Assembly: GCA_024235835.1 (NCBI GenBank)
Contig: JACKLQ010000001.1
Location: 1 to 64,000, forward strand
Direction of reading: 5' to 3'
Length of the DNA stretch: 64,000 nucleotides
From: Thiobacillus sp.
Lineage (GTDB): Bacteria > Pseudomonadota > Gammaproteobacteria > Burkholderiales > Thiobacillaceae
Shown here: positions 33,468 to 42,693 of the stretch, piece after piece
Layout: each line of letters starts with the position of its first letter
Numbering within the stretch: the stretch's first letter is position 1
The notes under the pieces: generated by a model
What the model was told of the DNA's origin: nothing
Databases searched by the model: none
Seen by the model: only the letters and a program-made list of their open reading frames with translations
Translations under genes and position numbers: made by a program

Positions 33468-34361
33468 ATGTCCGTGCCCATCGCCTATCTCACCGTCATC
33501 GCCATCTGGTCCACCACGCCCCTGGCCATCAAATGGAGCGCCCTGGGGACCGGCTTCGCCTTCGCCGTCCTGGCCCGCATGGCCATCGGCGTGGTGCTGG
33601 CCGCGCTGATCGTGACGATCTGGCGCGTGGGCTTCCCCATGCACGGCAAGGCCCGCCAGACCTACCTGGCCGGCGGCCTGGGCCTGTTCGGCGCCATGAG
33701 CCTCACCTACTGGGGGTCCCAGTTCATCACCTCCGGCCTGGTGTCCGTGCTGTTCGGCCTGGCGCCCCTCATGACCAGCCTTATGGCAGCGCTGGTGTTG
33801 AAGGAGCGGGCCCTGGTTCCGGCCAAGGTGGCGGGCATGGTGCTGGGCCTGGCCGGGCTGGCCATCGTCTTCCTGGCGGAGAGCGGCCTGGGCGGGCCTG
33901 AGGCCTTGAATGGCATGGCGGCCCTGCTGCTGGCGGTGTTCATCTATTCCGCCAGCCTGGTGTGGATCAAGCGCATCGGCGACGACAGCCCGCCCCTGGC
34001 CATCACCACCGGGGCACTGGCCGTGTCCATGCCCCTGTTCCTGCTGGTGTGGGCCTTGGCGGATGGCGGCGTGCCCGAGACCGTGCCGGTACGGGCCGGG
34101 GCGGCCATCGTCTACCTGGGGGTGTTCGGCTCGGTGCTGGGCTTCGCCCTTTACTACTACATCATCAAGCACATGGACACGGGACGGGTGGCCCTCATCA
34201 CCCTGGTCACGCCGGTGCTGGCCCTGGTGCTGGGCATCGTGCTGAATGGCGAGGTGGTACCGGTGCGGGTGTGGCTGGGAGCGGCGCTGATTGCCCTAGG
34301 CCTGACCCTGCACCAGTGGGAAACACTGGCACGGCTCACAGCCCGTGAGGCTCACTGGTAG
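33468..34361 (+). CDS. EamA/DMT-superfamily exporter
   Basis: A 297-residue protein with ten membrane helices and two EamA repeats (IAYLTVIAIWSTTPLAIKWS at the start, SVLFGLAPLMTSLMAALVLKE closing repeat 1, and HMDTGRVALITLVTPVLALVLG in repeat 2). The LxxTP and E-rich helix ends match the RhtA/YdcZ-like drug/metabolite exporters. Substrate unknown. Its 3' end overlaps the convergent fpr gene by 10 bp. The long leader with a terminator suggests regulated expression. Confidence 0.85.
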   Translation: MSVPIAYLTVIAIWSTTPLAIKWSALGTGFAFAVLARMAIGVVLAALIVTIWRVGFPMHGKARQTYLAGGLGLFGAMSLTYWGSQFITSGLVSVLFGLAPLMTSLMAALVLKERALVPAKVAGMVLGLAGLAIVFLAESGLGGPEALNGMAALLLAVFIYSASLVWIKRIGDDSPPLAITTGALAVSMPLFLLVWALADGGVPETVPVRAGAAIVYLGVFGSVLGFALYYYIIKHMDTGRVALITLVTPVLALVLGIVLNGEVVPVRVWLGAALIALGLTLHQWETLARLTAREAHW

Positions 34362-35203
34362 ATCAGCTGGGACCAGCGTTTCTCTGTCTGTAGCTGCTGT
34401 TTGGCGGCTTCCCAGGCGTCCGCCGAGCCGGCGGCCTTGGCCATGGTGGCGTCGAACTTGTCCACGATCTTCTCCATGCCCGCCAGGTAGACATGGGTCT
34501 TGGGGTCCTGAACCAGTTGCCAGATTTCGGCGGCATGGGCTTCCACACCCTGGCCCAGGGCGTCGCCTTCGTCACTGAGGAGGCCCTTGCTGACGGACTG
34601 CACCGCCTGGAAGGTGGCCTGGTCGTAGTAGTTGGCCAGGTCGTTGTTCTGGTCGTTCATGTAGAGCAGGTCGGTGCCGGTACGGGCGCCGTAGAACAGG
34701 CGCACCTTGCCCTGCCAGTCCTTTTCAGTCTCGTAGACCCGGCGCAGGAAGGCGCGGAAGGGGGCGATGCCCGTGCCGGTGCCCAGCATGAGCAGGTTGC
34801 TGGTCTTGTCCGCCGGCACGGTGAAGGTGCCGCGGTAGGGTCCGGTGAGGGTGATCTCCTGGTCCGGCAGGGCGTCGCACAGGTAGTTGGAGGCGGCACC
34901 CGGGTATTCCTCGCCGGACACCTCGTCGATGTAGAAGCAGCGCCGCACCAGGATTTCCAGTTCGCAGCCCCCATCCGTCTCCCGGGAGGCGGCGATGGTG
35001 TAGTAGCGGTGGTGGGCCTTGTTGCCGAATTCGTGGGGACCGGGCACCAGCACGCCGATGTTCTGGCCTTCCGGAAAGTAGTAGGCCGGCTCGCCCAGCC
35101 GCAGGACGATCTGGCGCACCTCGGCGGTGGAGTCTGGCGTGATGCGGGTGGAGGAGGCGACGGTGGCCTGGAAGGTGTTGGTGATGTCGGGTGTTTGGGA
35201 CAT
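34352..35203 (-). CDS. fpr: Ferredoxin/flavodoxin-NADP+ reductase
   Basis: A 283-residue FAD enzyme. FAD-binding RYYTIAAS and the NADP-binding LMLGTGTGIAPFRAFLRR, then VRLFYGARTGTDLLY and VYLAGMEKIVDK are in order for the plant-type FNR fold. The C-terminus ends QLIYQ with an aromatic residue near the flavin, as in FNR. It exchanges electrons between NADPH and ferredoxin for biosynthetic or stress redox reactions. Confidence 0.88.
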   Translation of the reverse strand: MSQTPDITNTFQATVASSTRITPDSTAEVRQIVLRLGEPAYYFPEGQNIGVLVPGPHEFGNKAHHRYYTIAASRETDGGCELEILVRRCFYIDEVSGEEYPGAASNYLCDALPDQEITLTGPYRGTFTVPADKTSNLLMLGTGTGIAPFRAFLRRVYETEKDWQGKVRLFYGARTGTDLLYMNDQNNDLANYYDQATFQAVQSVSKGLLSDEGDALGQGVEAHAAEIWQLVQDPKTHVYLAGMEKIVDKFDATMAKAAGSADAWEAAKQQLQTEKRWSQLIYQ

Positions 35204-35330
35204 GGCTCAATCCTGTTGTGTGGTGAAGCCAACGGTTGGTTGGTGGCATTCAAGAGATAAGCGCGTCCGATTATCGCCTGGGAGAAGTGTTGGTTATTAG
35301 CAAGTCATCGAATGCAAAGTATTGGATATT

Positions 35331-35969
35331 TCAATAATTGGCCGGTTGGGTGGTTTGGGCTTCATGGCCTCCAATATTTCTGGGTCGGAGGAAAAGCCGC
35401 TCCACGCCAAGGAAGATGATCGCCCCAATGCATCCGGCGACATGGGCTTCCGGCACGCTGGACCATGGGGTGTGGACGAACAGGGATTGCCGGACAGTGA
35501 TTTCAATGGCCAGTTTGGCGGCCAGTCCCAGCACGACCAAAGGGATGACGGGATGCCGGTGTTCCTCCCACAGATTTGCGAGGGCGATGATGAACAAGGT
35601 GTTCAGCATGCCCGACAGGCCGCAGTAGCGCTCCAGCCCGGGCAGCCACCACCACAGGCCCGCATCCACGGCGGCCATGCCCGCCGCTGCCGCGAGAATC
35701 ATGGGCCACCGGCCATGCCGTTCCATGACCCAGCCGATGAGGGCCAGGGCGGTGATGTCCCACAGGGCGTGTTCGCCGTCGCTGTGCAGCAGATGGCCGG
35801 TAACCAGGCGCCACCATTCACCCTGGGCGATGGCGGCGCGGTCGAACACCAGGGCCGGGGGAGCCGGGCCGAAAGCCAGCGACAACCCCACCGCCGTCAG
35901 CACCAGCAGCCCGGTGAGCCAGGGCAATCCGTAGACGCCCCGGCTTTCAGCACATTGGCTGAGGCTCAT
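35331..35969 (-). CDS. rrtA: Rhombosortase (rhomboid-family GlyGly-CTERM serine protease)
   Basis: A 212-residue, six-helix rhomboid-like protein starting at the ATG at 35969 in an ATGA overlap with the VIT/VWA gene; a longer frame starts at 35999. The catalytic Ser is in YCGLSGMLNTLF and the His in VPEAHVAGCIGAIIF. GEWWRLVTGHLLHSDGEHALWD is the rhombosortase L1/TM2 hallmark. Rhombosortases cleave the C-terminal GlyGly-CTERM anchor of surface proteins after export. Its likely client is the coupled gene. Confidence 0.88.
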   Translation of the reverse strand: MSLSQCAESRGVYGLPWLTGLLVLTAVGLSLAFGPAPPALVFDRAAIAQGEWWRLVTGHLLHSDGEHALWDITALALIGWVMERHGRWPMILAAAAGMAAVDAGLWWWLPGLERYCGLSGMLNTLFIIALANLWEEHRHPVIPLVVLGLAAKLAIEITVRQSLFVHTPWSSVPEAHVAGCIGAIIFLGVERLFLRPRNIGGHEAQTTQPANY

Positions 35970-38110
35970 GCCGCCACGCGGGGTCGCCGCATCAGCCACA
36001 CCAGGGGCAGCAACAGCAACAGGGTCCAGCCGTCCAGGGCGCCGCTGCCGCTGTGGCTGGCCTGGCTGCTGGTGTACATGGGCTGCTGGGCATCCACCCG
36101 GCGGGAGACGGGGCCGCTCTGGGCGCGCTGCTGCCTGGCGGCCTCTTCCAGGGCCACCCGGTCCCGGTTGCTGCGCTTGATGCCCCGGGCGGCGAACTGC
36201 TCTTCCCGCAGCACGATCATGGAGGTGTGGTCGGTGACCAGGCCGTACTCCAGGGCCAGGTCCGTGGCGGCGCGCTTCAAATCGGCTTGCTCACCGAAGT
36301 CCGCCATCTCCGCCTGCATGTCCTCGATGCTGGCATAGGCCCACAGGCGTTCCAGCTCCGGGTTGGCCTTCGTCTGGGCGGGGAAAGGGAAACTCGTGCG
36401 GTAGGTCTTGGGCTGGCCGGAGATGCGGCCGGTGAGTTCCACCTGGGCCATGCCGTTGCCCCAGTAGTGGCCCAGGAGCACCAGTTGCTGGCCGCGATAG
36501 AGGCTGCCGATCTGCCGGGACGTCAGGTCCGCCACCTTCACGCCGCCGATCTTCACCTCCACCCCGTGCAGGGCCTGGTGGCTCACCTTGCTGACGGTGG
36601 TGAGCAACTGGCCGACGATGTCGTCACTGTTGGAGATGCCCACGGCGAAGCCGCCGGAGGCCTTGGTCATGGCTTCCAGCAGGGGCCGGTTGGCACTGTT
36701 GCCCATGATGAAGGTGAACAGGCGGGTGTCCTTGCGCTTGATGAGGTCGATGAACTTGCGCTGGGCCGTCTCGCCCACGTTGGCCACGCCGTCGGTCACC
36801 AGCACGATGGCGCTGGTGCGGTCGGCTTCCAGGCTGTCCATGCCCAGTTCCAGGCCGGCGTACAGGTTGGTGCCGTTGTCGGGCTGGATGTTCGCCACCT
36901 CATTGCTGTACTGCTTCACCGCTTCGGCGGTGGCGTTCACGTAGCCGTTGGTGAGTTCCCGGGAGCGGTCGTTGAACAGCACGATGCGGAAGCGGTCGTT
37001 GGGGCGCAGCTTGCCCAGTGCCCGCTGCACGCCGTCCGCCAGGGTGGCGTACTTGCCCTGCATGGAACCGGATACATCCAGCACGAACACCCAGTCGCTG
37101 CCTTCGGTGATGGGCTTCAGGTCGTCGCCCGGGGTCACCGTGAGCAGGAAGGTGCCGCGCTTTGCCGCGTCGGGCTTGTAGGCCACCAGGTCCACGCTGC
37201 CGGGCAGGCCGGGCTGGAGGCGCCAGTACACCACCACGTCCTTGTCCAGGCTGAAGGCGGCGTTGGCGGGCAGTTGAGGATTGAAGGCGGGTGTCGTGGT
37301 GCCTTCTTCCTGAATCTGCGTGCCGGCGCCTTGGTTGTTGCCCCGGTTGTCGATATGCACCTTCCACTCGCCGTGACCCGCCTGGCTCACCTGGGCCTGG
37401 AGGTTGTTGGGCAGGCGGATGGCGTCCACCGGATAACCGGACTTCAGGTGCAGGTCGAAAGTGAAATGGGACATGACCCGGGTGTCGGCGGTCCAGAAGG
37501 CCAGCTTCTGTTCATCCACGCCGCCTTCCTCCAGGGGATAGACGTAGCGGCCGATGCCCGTGTCCACGCCGGCGGTCTGGTAGTACACCAGGCGGGTGCG
37601 GGTGTCCTGGCCGGCCCGCACGGGGGAGACGCTGATGTTGAAGGTCTTGTGGCTGTCCTTCTCGGTTAGACCAGCATCCCGGCCGGCCTTTTTCTCCTCC
37701 TCATAGACCTTGCGGGCTTCCTGTTTTTCCAGCACCTCGCCGGTCACCGGCTTGCCGTCGATCCACAGGGTGAACTCGCCCACGGCGCCATGTTCCGGCA
37801 CGGGGAAGGCGTAGATGGCTTCCAGGTCCCGGGGGTGGGGGTTGTGGAACACCTGCTCCACGGTGGTGACGGCATAGCCGTCCTCAATGACCACCTTCAC
37901 GTGCTGCTCTTTCAGTTGCAGAGGCGGCAGGCTGCCGTCGCTGGGGGTGAGCAGGCCCGCCGCCTGGGCCATGCCGCCCACCAGCAGGCCATAGGCCACG
38001 GTCATCAGGGCGCTCAGCCAGATGCCAGCCTTCAAGCTGGCTCGCAGCCACCAGGCCATGGGTTGGTGGGTCCATAGGTTTCGTGTCCATTCGTCTCGGG
38101 TCGGTTTCAT
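35966..38110 (-). CDS. VIT and VWA domain surface protein with GlyGly-CTERM-like tail
   Basis: A 714-residue exported protein. A long N-terminal signal/anchor helix (ASLKAGIWLSALMTVAYGLL) is followed by a VIT domain (about 55-185; VTTVEQVFHNPHPRDLEAIYAF), a VWA domain from about 340 with the MIDAS motif DVSGSMQ, a linker, and a C-terminus GSGALDGWTLLLLLPLVWL then RRPR. That tail, Gly-Ser, a hydrophobic helix and basic end, fits a rhombosortase target. Inter-alpha-trypsin-inhibitor-like VIT/VWA proteins bind metals and other proteins at the surface. Three TetR operators lie at its promoter region. Confidence 0.88.
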   Translation of the reverse strand: MKPTRDEWTRNLWTHQPMAWWLRASLKAGIWLSALMTVAYGLLVGGMAQAAGLLTPSDGSLPPLQLKEQHVKVVIEDGYAVTTVEQVFHNPHPRDLEAIYAFPVPEHGAVGEFTLWIDGKPVTGEVLEKQEARKVYEEEKKAGRDAGLTEKDSHKTFNISVSPVRAGQDTRTRLVYYQTAGVDTGIGRYVYPLEEGGVDEQKLAFWTADTRVMSHFTFDLHLKSGYPVDAIRLPNNLQAQVSQAGHGEWKVHIDNRGNNQGAGTQIQEEGTTTPAFNPQLPANAAFSLDKDVVVYWRLQPGLPGSVDLVAYKPDAAKRGTFLLTVTPGDDLKPITEGSDWVFVLDVSGSMQGKYATLADGVQRALGKLRPNDRFRIVLFNDRSRELTNGYVNATAEAVKQYSNEVANIQPDNGTNLYAGLELGMDSLEADRTSAIVLVTDGVANVGETAQRKFIDLIKRKDTRLFTFIMGNSANRPLLEAMTKASGGFAVGISNSDDIVGQLLTTVSKVSHQALHGVEVKIGGVKVADLTSRQIGSLYRGQQLVLLGHYWGNGMAQVELTGRISGQPKTYRTSFPFPAQTKANPELERLWAYASIEDMQAEMADFGEQADLKRAATDLALEYGLVTDHTSMIVLREEQFAARGIKRSNRDRVALEEAARQQRAQSGPVSRRVDAQQPMYTSSQASHSGSGALDGWTLLLLLPLVWLMRRPRVAA

Positions 38111-38133
38111 GGGCTTCTCCTTTATAAAACAGT

Positions 38134-38252
38134 GTTCAATTAATGTTCCGAAAAAACCCGCGAGAGGCGGGTGGGAGCGTTGTCCGGTTGCTTTCGTGGA
38201 TTAACTGAACAACGTTCAATAAATTTATAGCAAGCAATTGAACAATGTTCAA
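38134..38252. promoter_or_regulatory. TetR operators in the divergent promoter region
   Basis: Palindromes TTGAACAATGTTCAA (38238-38252) and TGAACAACGTTCA (38206-38218) and a looser pair of GTTC half-sites at 38134-38149. The first covers TTGAAC at 38238, a good -35, with TACACT at 38261 exactly 17 bp further as -10 for the TetR gene. The other two lie at the start of the VIT/VWA transcript. The shared half-site GAAC is an inferred TetR recognition element. Confidence 0.7.
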
Positions 38253-38301
38253 TATTTATTTACACTGGCCTCCAATTCGAAACGTATTGCAGGAGACCAC
38301 C

Positions 38302-38910
38302 ATGGCCCGACGCAGCGACCACAGCCGGGAGGAAATCCGCCAGATGGCCCTCAACGCCGCCGAGGCCATCGTCGCGGCGGAGGGCTACAAGGGCCTGTCG
38401 GCCCGCAAGGTGGCCACGGCCATCGACTACACCGTGGGCACCCTGTACCTGGTGTTCGAGAACCTGGACGACCTGGTGCTGCAGGTGAACGGCCGCACCC
38501 TGGATGCCCTTTATGAATGGCTGCGGGCTAGGCAGGTAAGGGGAGCGAAGGAGGCCGATGCCCGGGACAGCCTCCTGGCCATCGCCGATGCCTACATCGC
38601 CTACGCGGAGACGGAGACGCCCCGCTGGAACATGCTGTTCGAGTACGTGGCGGAGCAGGGCAACGAGCTACCGGACTGGTATCTGGTGAAGCTGAGCCGG
38701 GTGTTCGGCCTGGCGGAGGCGGCCCTGAAGCCTCTGGCCGACCACCGCACGGAACTGGAAATCCAGCAGGCGGCCCGGGTGCTGTGGGCGGCGGTGCACG
38801 GCATCTGCACCCTGAAGATCCGCCACCGCATGGACCTGGTGGGGGGGCAGAGCGCCGGGGAGATGGCCCGGATGCTCATCGACAATTTCCTGCAGGGCTT
38901 CCAGGCCTGA
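38302..38910 (+). CDS. TetR-family transcriptional regulator
   Basis: A 202-residue protein from the ATG at 38302 after CAGGAGACC; the frame to 38245 lies in the operator region and is not used. The N-terminal HTH is SREEIRQMALNAAEAIVAAE and LSARKVATAIDYTVGTLYLVF, and the C-terminal domain resembles TetR_C_33-type ligand domains (PRWNMLFEYVAEQGNELPD). It is divergent from the VIT/VWA-rhombosortase pair and 45 bp before aas, so it may control both; the ligand could be a fatty acid or lipid given aas-lplT, which is inference. Confidence 0.87.
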   Translation: MARRSDHSREEIRQMALNAAEAIVAAEGYKGLSARKVATAIDYTVGTLYLVFENLDDLVLQVNGRTLDALYEWLRARQVRGAKEADARDSLLAIADAYIAYAETETPRWNMLFEYVAEQGNELPDWYLVKLSRVFGLAEAALKPLADHRTELEIQQAARVLWAAVHGICTLKIRHRMDLVGGQSAGEMARMLIDNFLQGFQA

Positions 38911-38955
38911 GCAGCCAGACAAGAAACCACATAAACAAGCAATCGGAGAACACGC

Positions 38956-41163
38956 ATGGAACTGCTGAAAGGGATGCTGCGCTGGGTATTGAAGGCCTTG
39001 TACAAGGTGGAGGTGAAAGGCCTGGAAAACCTGGAGGGGGCGGGCAAGCGGGTGCTCATCGTCGCCAACCACACCTCCTTCCTGGACGCGGTGCTGCTGC
39101 TGGCCTTCCTGCCGGGCAGGCTCACCTTCGCGGTGAACACCTTCATCGCCCAGAGCCCCCTGTTCAAGCCCTTCCTGGCCCTGGCGCAAATCTTCCCCAT
39201 GGACCCCACCAACCCCCTGTCGGCCAAGTCCCTGATCCGCTACCTGCAACAGGACAACCGGGCGGTGATCTTTCCGGAAGGCCGCATCACCGTCACCGGC
39301 GCCCTGATGAAGATCTACGACGGCACCGGCCTGGTGGCGGACAAGTCGGAGGCGGTGATTGTGCCGGTGCGCATCGACGGCGCCCAGTACACGCCCTTCT
39401 CCAAGCTGCGGGGCCGGGTGCGCCTGCGCTGGTTCCCCCCCATCACCCTGACGGTGCTGGCGCCCCGCCGCATCACCCCGAATGCTGAGGTGCGGGGCCG
39501 GGCCCGGCGCAAGGCCGCGGGCCGGGCCCTGGCGGACATCATGACGGAGATGATGTTCGCCACGGGCAACTACCGCCGCACCCTGTTCCAGGCTTTGCTG
39601 GATGCCCGCCAGGTCCACGGCGGCGGCCATAAGGTGGTGGAGGACATCCAGCGCCGGCCCCTGAGCTACGACAAGCTCATCGCCGCCGCCTTCGTGTTGG
39701 GCACGGCCCTCTCAAAGCATGCGAAGCAGGGGGAATACGTGGGCCTGCTGCTGCCCAGCATGGTCAGCACCGTGGCGGCCTTCCTGGGGCTCCACGCCCA
39801 CGGCCGCATCCCGGCCATGCTCAATTACACCGTGGGGGCCGGCGGCATGGTGTCCGCCTGCGAGACGGCCCGCATCAGCACCGTCATCACCTCCCGCCGC
39901 TTCCTCGAGGCGGCCAAGCTCAGCGACGCGGCCAAGCTCTTGGGGGAGCGGGTGAAGCTGGTGTACCTGGAAGACCTGGCGGAAGGCATCACCCTGGGGG
40001 ACAAGTTGCAAGGCTGGCTCCAGGCCCGCTTTGCCGCCCATTTCCACCGCGCCAACGGCGGCAGCCTGGACCCGGACAGTCCGGCGGTGGTGCTGTTCAC
40101 CTCCGGCTCGGAAGGCACGCCCAAGGGGGTGGTGCTGTCCCACGCCAACCTGCTGGCCAACCGGGAGCAACTGGCGGCCCGGGTGGCCTTCTCGGCCCAG
40201 GACATCATCCTCAACGCCCTGCCGTTGTTCCATTCCTTCGGCCTCACCGCCGGCACCCTGCTGCCCCTGTTCTCCGGCATGAAGACCTTCTTCTACCCGT
40301 CGCCCCTGCACTACCGCATCGTGCCGGAGATGGCCTACGACGTGAACGCCACGGTGCTGTTCGGCACCAACACCTTCCTGGCGGGCTATGCCCGCTTCGC
40401 CCATCCCTACGACTTCTACTCCGTGCGTTACGTGTTCGCCGGGGCGGAGAAGTTGCAGGAGGAGACCCGCCGGGTGTGGGCGGAGAAGTTCGGCATCCGC
40501 GTCTTCGAAGGCTACGGCGCCACGGAGACGGCGCCGGTGCTGTCCGCCAACACCCCCATGGAGCATGTGGTGGGCAGCGTGGGCCGGCTCATGCCTGGCA
40601 TACGCCACCAGTTGCAGCCCGTGCCCGGGGTGGAGGAGGGGGGCCGCCTGTTCGTGCAGGGGCCCAACGTGATGCTGGGTTACCTGCTCCACGCCAACCC
40701 CGGCGTGCTGGTGCCGGCGGAATCGGAGATGGGTAAGGGCTGGTACGACACGGGGGACATCGTCAGCATGGACGAAGAGGGCTTCATCCGCATCCGGGGC
40801 CGGGCCAAGCGCTTCGCCAAGATCGGCGGCGAGATGGTGTCCCTGGCCGCCGTGGAGGAGTTGGCGGCCAAGGCCTGGCCGGACCGGCTCCATGCCGTGG
40901 TGTCCCTGCCGGACCCGGCCAAGGGGGAACAACTGGTGCTGGTGACGGACCAGCCCGATGCCCGGCGGGCCATGCTCCAGCAGCAGGCCAGGCAGGCGGG
41001 CATGGCGGAGCTCAACGTGCCCAAGCGGATACTGGTGGTGCGCCAGGTGCCCCTGCTGGGCACGGGCAAGATCGACTACACGGGGGTGAAGGCCCTGGCC
41101 GAGGCGGTGGTGGCAGAGGTGGGGGACATGGCGAGCGAAGTGATGGCGGAGGAGGAAGAATGA
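38956..41163 (+). CDS. aas: Bifunctional 2-acylglycerophosphoethanolamine acyltransferase/acyl-ACP synthetase
   Basis: A 735-residue two-domain enzyme. The N-terminal PlsC-like acyltransferase has NHTSFLD (His39, Asp44) and FPEGRITVTG; the C-terminal adenylating domain has the AMP-binding motif LFTSGSEGTPKGVVLSH near 378, then YGATETAP and YDTGDIV. Aas re-acylates lysophosphatidylethanolamine in the membrane. It is followed after a 342-bp repeat-bearing gap by lplT, its usual partner. Confidence 0.93.
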   Translation: MELLKGMLRWVLKALYKVEVKGLENLEGAGKRVLIVANHTSFLDAVLLLAFLPGRLTFAVNTFIAQSPLFKPFLALAQIFPMDPTNPLSAKSLIRYLQQDNRAVIFPEGRITVTGALMKIYDGTGLVADKSEAVIVPVRIDGAQYTPFSKLRGRVRLRWFPPITLTVLAPRRITPNAEVRGRARRKAAGRALADIMTEMMFATGNYRRTLFQALLDARQVHGGGHKVVEDIQRRPLSYDKLIAAAFVLGTALSKHAKQGEYVGLLLPSMVSTVAAFLGLHAHGRIPAMLNYTVGAGGMVSACETARISTVITSRRFLEAAKLSDAAKLLGERVKLVYLEDLAEGITLGDKLQGWLQARFAAHFHRANGGSLDPDSPAVVLFTSGSEGTPKGVVLSHANLLANREQLAARVAFSAQDIILNALPLFHSFGLTAGTLLPLFSGMKTFFYPSPLHYRIVPEMAYDVNATVLFGTNTFLAGYARFAHPYDFYSVRYVFAGAEKLQEETRRVWAEKFGIRVFEGYGATETAPVLSANTPMEHVVGSVGRLMPGIRHQLQPVPGVEEGGRLFVQGPNVMLGYLLHANPGVLVPAESEMGKGWYDTGDIVSMDEEGFIRIRGRAKRFAKIGGEMVSLAAVEELAAKAWPDRLHAVVSLPDPAKGEQLVLVTDQPDARRAMLQQQARQAGMAELNVPKRILVVRQVPLLGTGKIDYTGVKALAEAVVAEVGDMASEVMAEEEE

Positions 41164-41199
41164 ACCCGGAGTATCCAATGAGCATCCTCGCGGTCCAGG

Positions 41200-41254
41200 C
41201 AGGAGCGCCGCTTGCGGCGCGAAACGTGGGTTCGGCCCGCGAGCGGGCCTCCTA
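41200..41254. repeat. REP-type palindromic repeat (aas-lplT interval)
   Basis: Two hairpins, GCGCCGCTTGCGGCGC (41205-41220) and GGCCCGCGAGCGGGCC (41234-41249), flanked by AGGAG and CTCCT as inverted ends. This is the common proteobacterial REP/BIME layout of head-to-head units. Confidence 0.7.
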
Positions 41255-41340
41255 CCCCCAAATGGATAATCCGGGATGAACATCCTGGCCATCACACCCA
41301 TCGCCTGCATGAGCTTCCTCGCCATCCCGATCAGCGGCCC

Positions 41341-41443
41341 CACTTCCCCCTTTGCAAAAGGGGGATCGAGGGGGATTCGAGCCTTGCCGATCCCGGCAGC
41401 CCGCCACAAATCCCCCCCAGCCCCCCTTTTCCAAAGGGGGGAG
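41341..41443. repeat. Palindromic C/G-run intergenic repeat, copy A
   Basis: About 100 bp with two C5-6/G5-6 hairpins (CCCCCTTTGCAAAAGGGGG and CCCCCCTTTTCCAAAGGGGG) at its ends and GGGGGATT/AATCCCCC between. A second copy is at 60147-60245. It is non-coding; it accounts for the second half of the aas-lplT gap. Confidence 0.7.
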
Positions 41444-41505
41444 CGGACAGCAGGTCCATGCCCCGCCAGTCCCTTTGATTCCGAATTCATGCCGAGGATG
41501 CCCGT

Positions 41506-42693
41506 ATGAACCGCGCCGTCTACGTCCTGCTGCTGGCCCAGTTCCTCACGGCCTTCGCCGACAACGCCATCCTGTTCACGGCCTTCGCCATGATCGCCCA
41601 GGCGGGGGGCTACGATGACTGGTACCGCTCCGCCCTCCAGGCCTCCTTCCTGGTGGCCTTCGTGGTGCTGGCCCCCTGGGTGGGACGCTTCGCCGACCAG
41701 CACCCCAAGAACCGGGTGCTGGCCTGGGGCAACGGCGTCAAGGCGGCGGGGGTGGCCCTGTTGCTGGCGGGGGTCGATCCGTTGCTGTCCTACGGCGTGG
41801 TGGGCATCGGCGCGGCGGTGTACGGCCCGGCCAAGTACGGCATCCTGCCGGACCTGGTGGGCCATGGCCTGCTGGTGAAGGCCAACGGCCTGGTGGAGGG
41901 CTCCACCATCCTGGCCATCGTCCTGGGGGCTGTCATCGGCGCCCACCTGGCGGACCACAGCATCGGCATGGCCCTGGCCCTGGTGGGGGCCGCCTACCTG
42001 GCTTCCCTGGCCGCCGCCCTGTTTCTGCCCCGGACGCCCACCAAGCCCAAGGACGAGCGCCCCGTGGTGGGCCATTTCGTGGCCATGATGGAAGGCTTCT
42101 TCACCACCGCCCGGGCCCGCTTTGCCATGCTGGGCTCTGCCGTGTTCTGGTCGGCGGCGGTGGTGCTGCGGGTGATGATGGTGGCCTGGGCCCCGGTGGT
42201 GCTCATGACCCACAACACCGCCGACATCGCCGATCTCACCGTGTTCATCGCCATCGGCATCGCCGTGGGGGCGGTGCTGGCGCCCCGCATCGTGTCCATG
42301 GAGAAGCTGCGCCGGGCCCGCCTGGCGGCGTATCTGATGGGCTTGGGCATCCTGGCCCTGGGCATCACCACCGATGCCCTGCTGGCCAAGTTCGTGTTGC
42401 TGGGCATCGGCGTGGCCGGGGGCATCTTCGTGGTGCCCATCAACGCCACCCTCCAGGACATCGGCCACCGCAGCATCGGCGCCGGCGGGGCGGTGGCCAT
42501 CCAGAACTTCTTCGAGAACCTGGCCATGCTGGTGGGCACCGGCATTTATTCCCTGGCACTCACCCGGCACATCGATCCGGTGCAGGGCGTCCTTGTCCTG
42601 GGGGTGCTGGTGATCATCGCCACCGCCGTGGTGGCCTGGCACCTGCCCAAGGGGCCGGAACCCCTGCCCGAGGCCCTGAAGGAATCCGCATGA
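41506..42693 (+). CDS. lplT: Lysophospholipid transporter LplT
   Basis: A 395-residue MFS-type flippase with about 11-12 helices beginning YVLLLAQFLTAFADNAILFT. The GRFADQHPKNRVL loop is the MFS helix 2-3 signature. LplT flips lysophospholipids inward to Aas. The next gene overlaps its stop by 4 bp (ATGA). Confidence 0.92.
   Translation: MNRAVYVLLLAQFLTAFADNAILFTAFAMIAQAGGYDDWYRSALQASFLVAFVVLAPWVGRFADQHPKNRVLAWGNGVKAAGVALLLAGVDPLLSYGVVGIGAAVYGPAKYGILPDLVGHGLLVKANGLVEGSTILAIVLGAVIGAHLADHSIGMALALVGAAYLASLAAALFLPRTPTKPKDERPVVGHFVAMMEGFFTTARARFAMLGSAVFWSAAVVLRVMMVAWAPVVLMTHNTADIADLTVFIAIGIAVGAVLAPRIVSMEKLRRARLAAYLMGLGILALGITTDALLAKFVLLGIGVAGGIFVVPINATLQDIGHRSIGAGGAVAIQNFFENLAMLVGTGIYSLALTRHIDPVQGVLVLGVLVIIATAVVAWHLPKGPEPLPEALKESA

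Noticed and set aside
39712..42642. 976-residue minus-strand frame
   Set aside because: Antisense of aas and lplT across the repeat gap; Gly/His/Gln composition and no domains.
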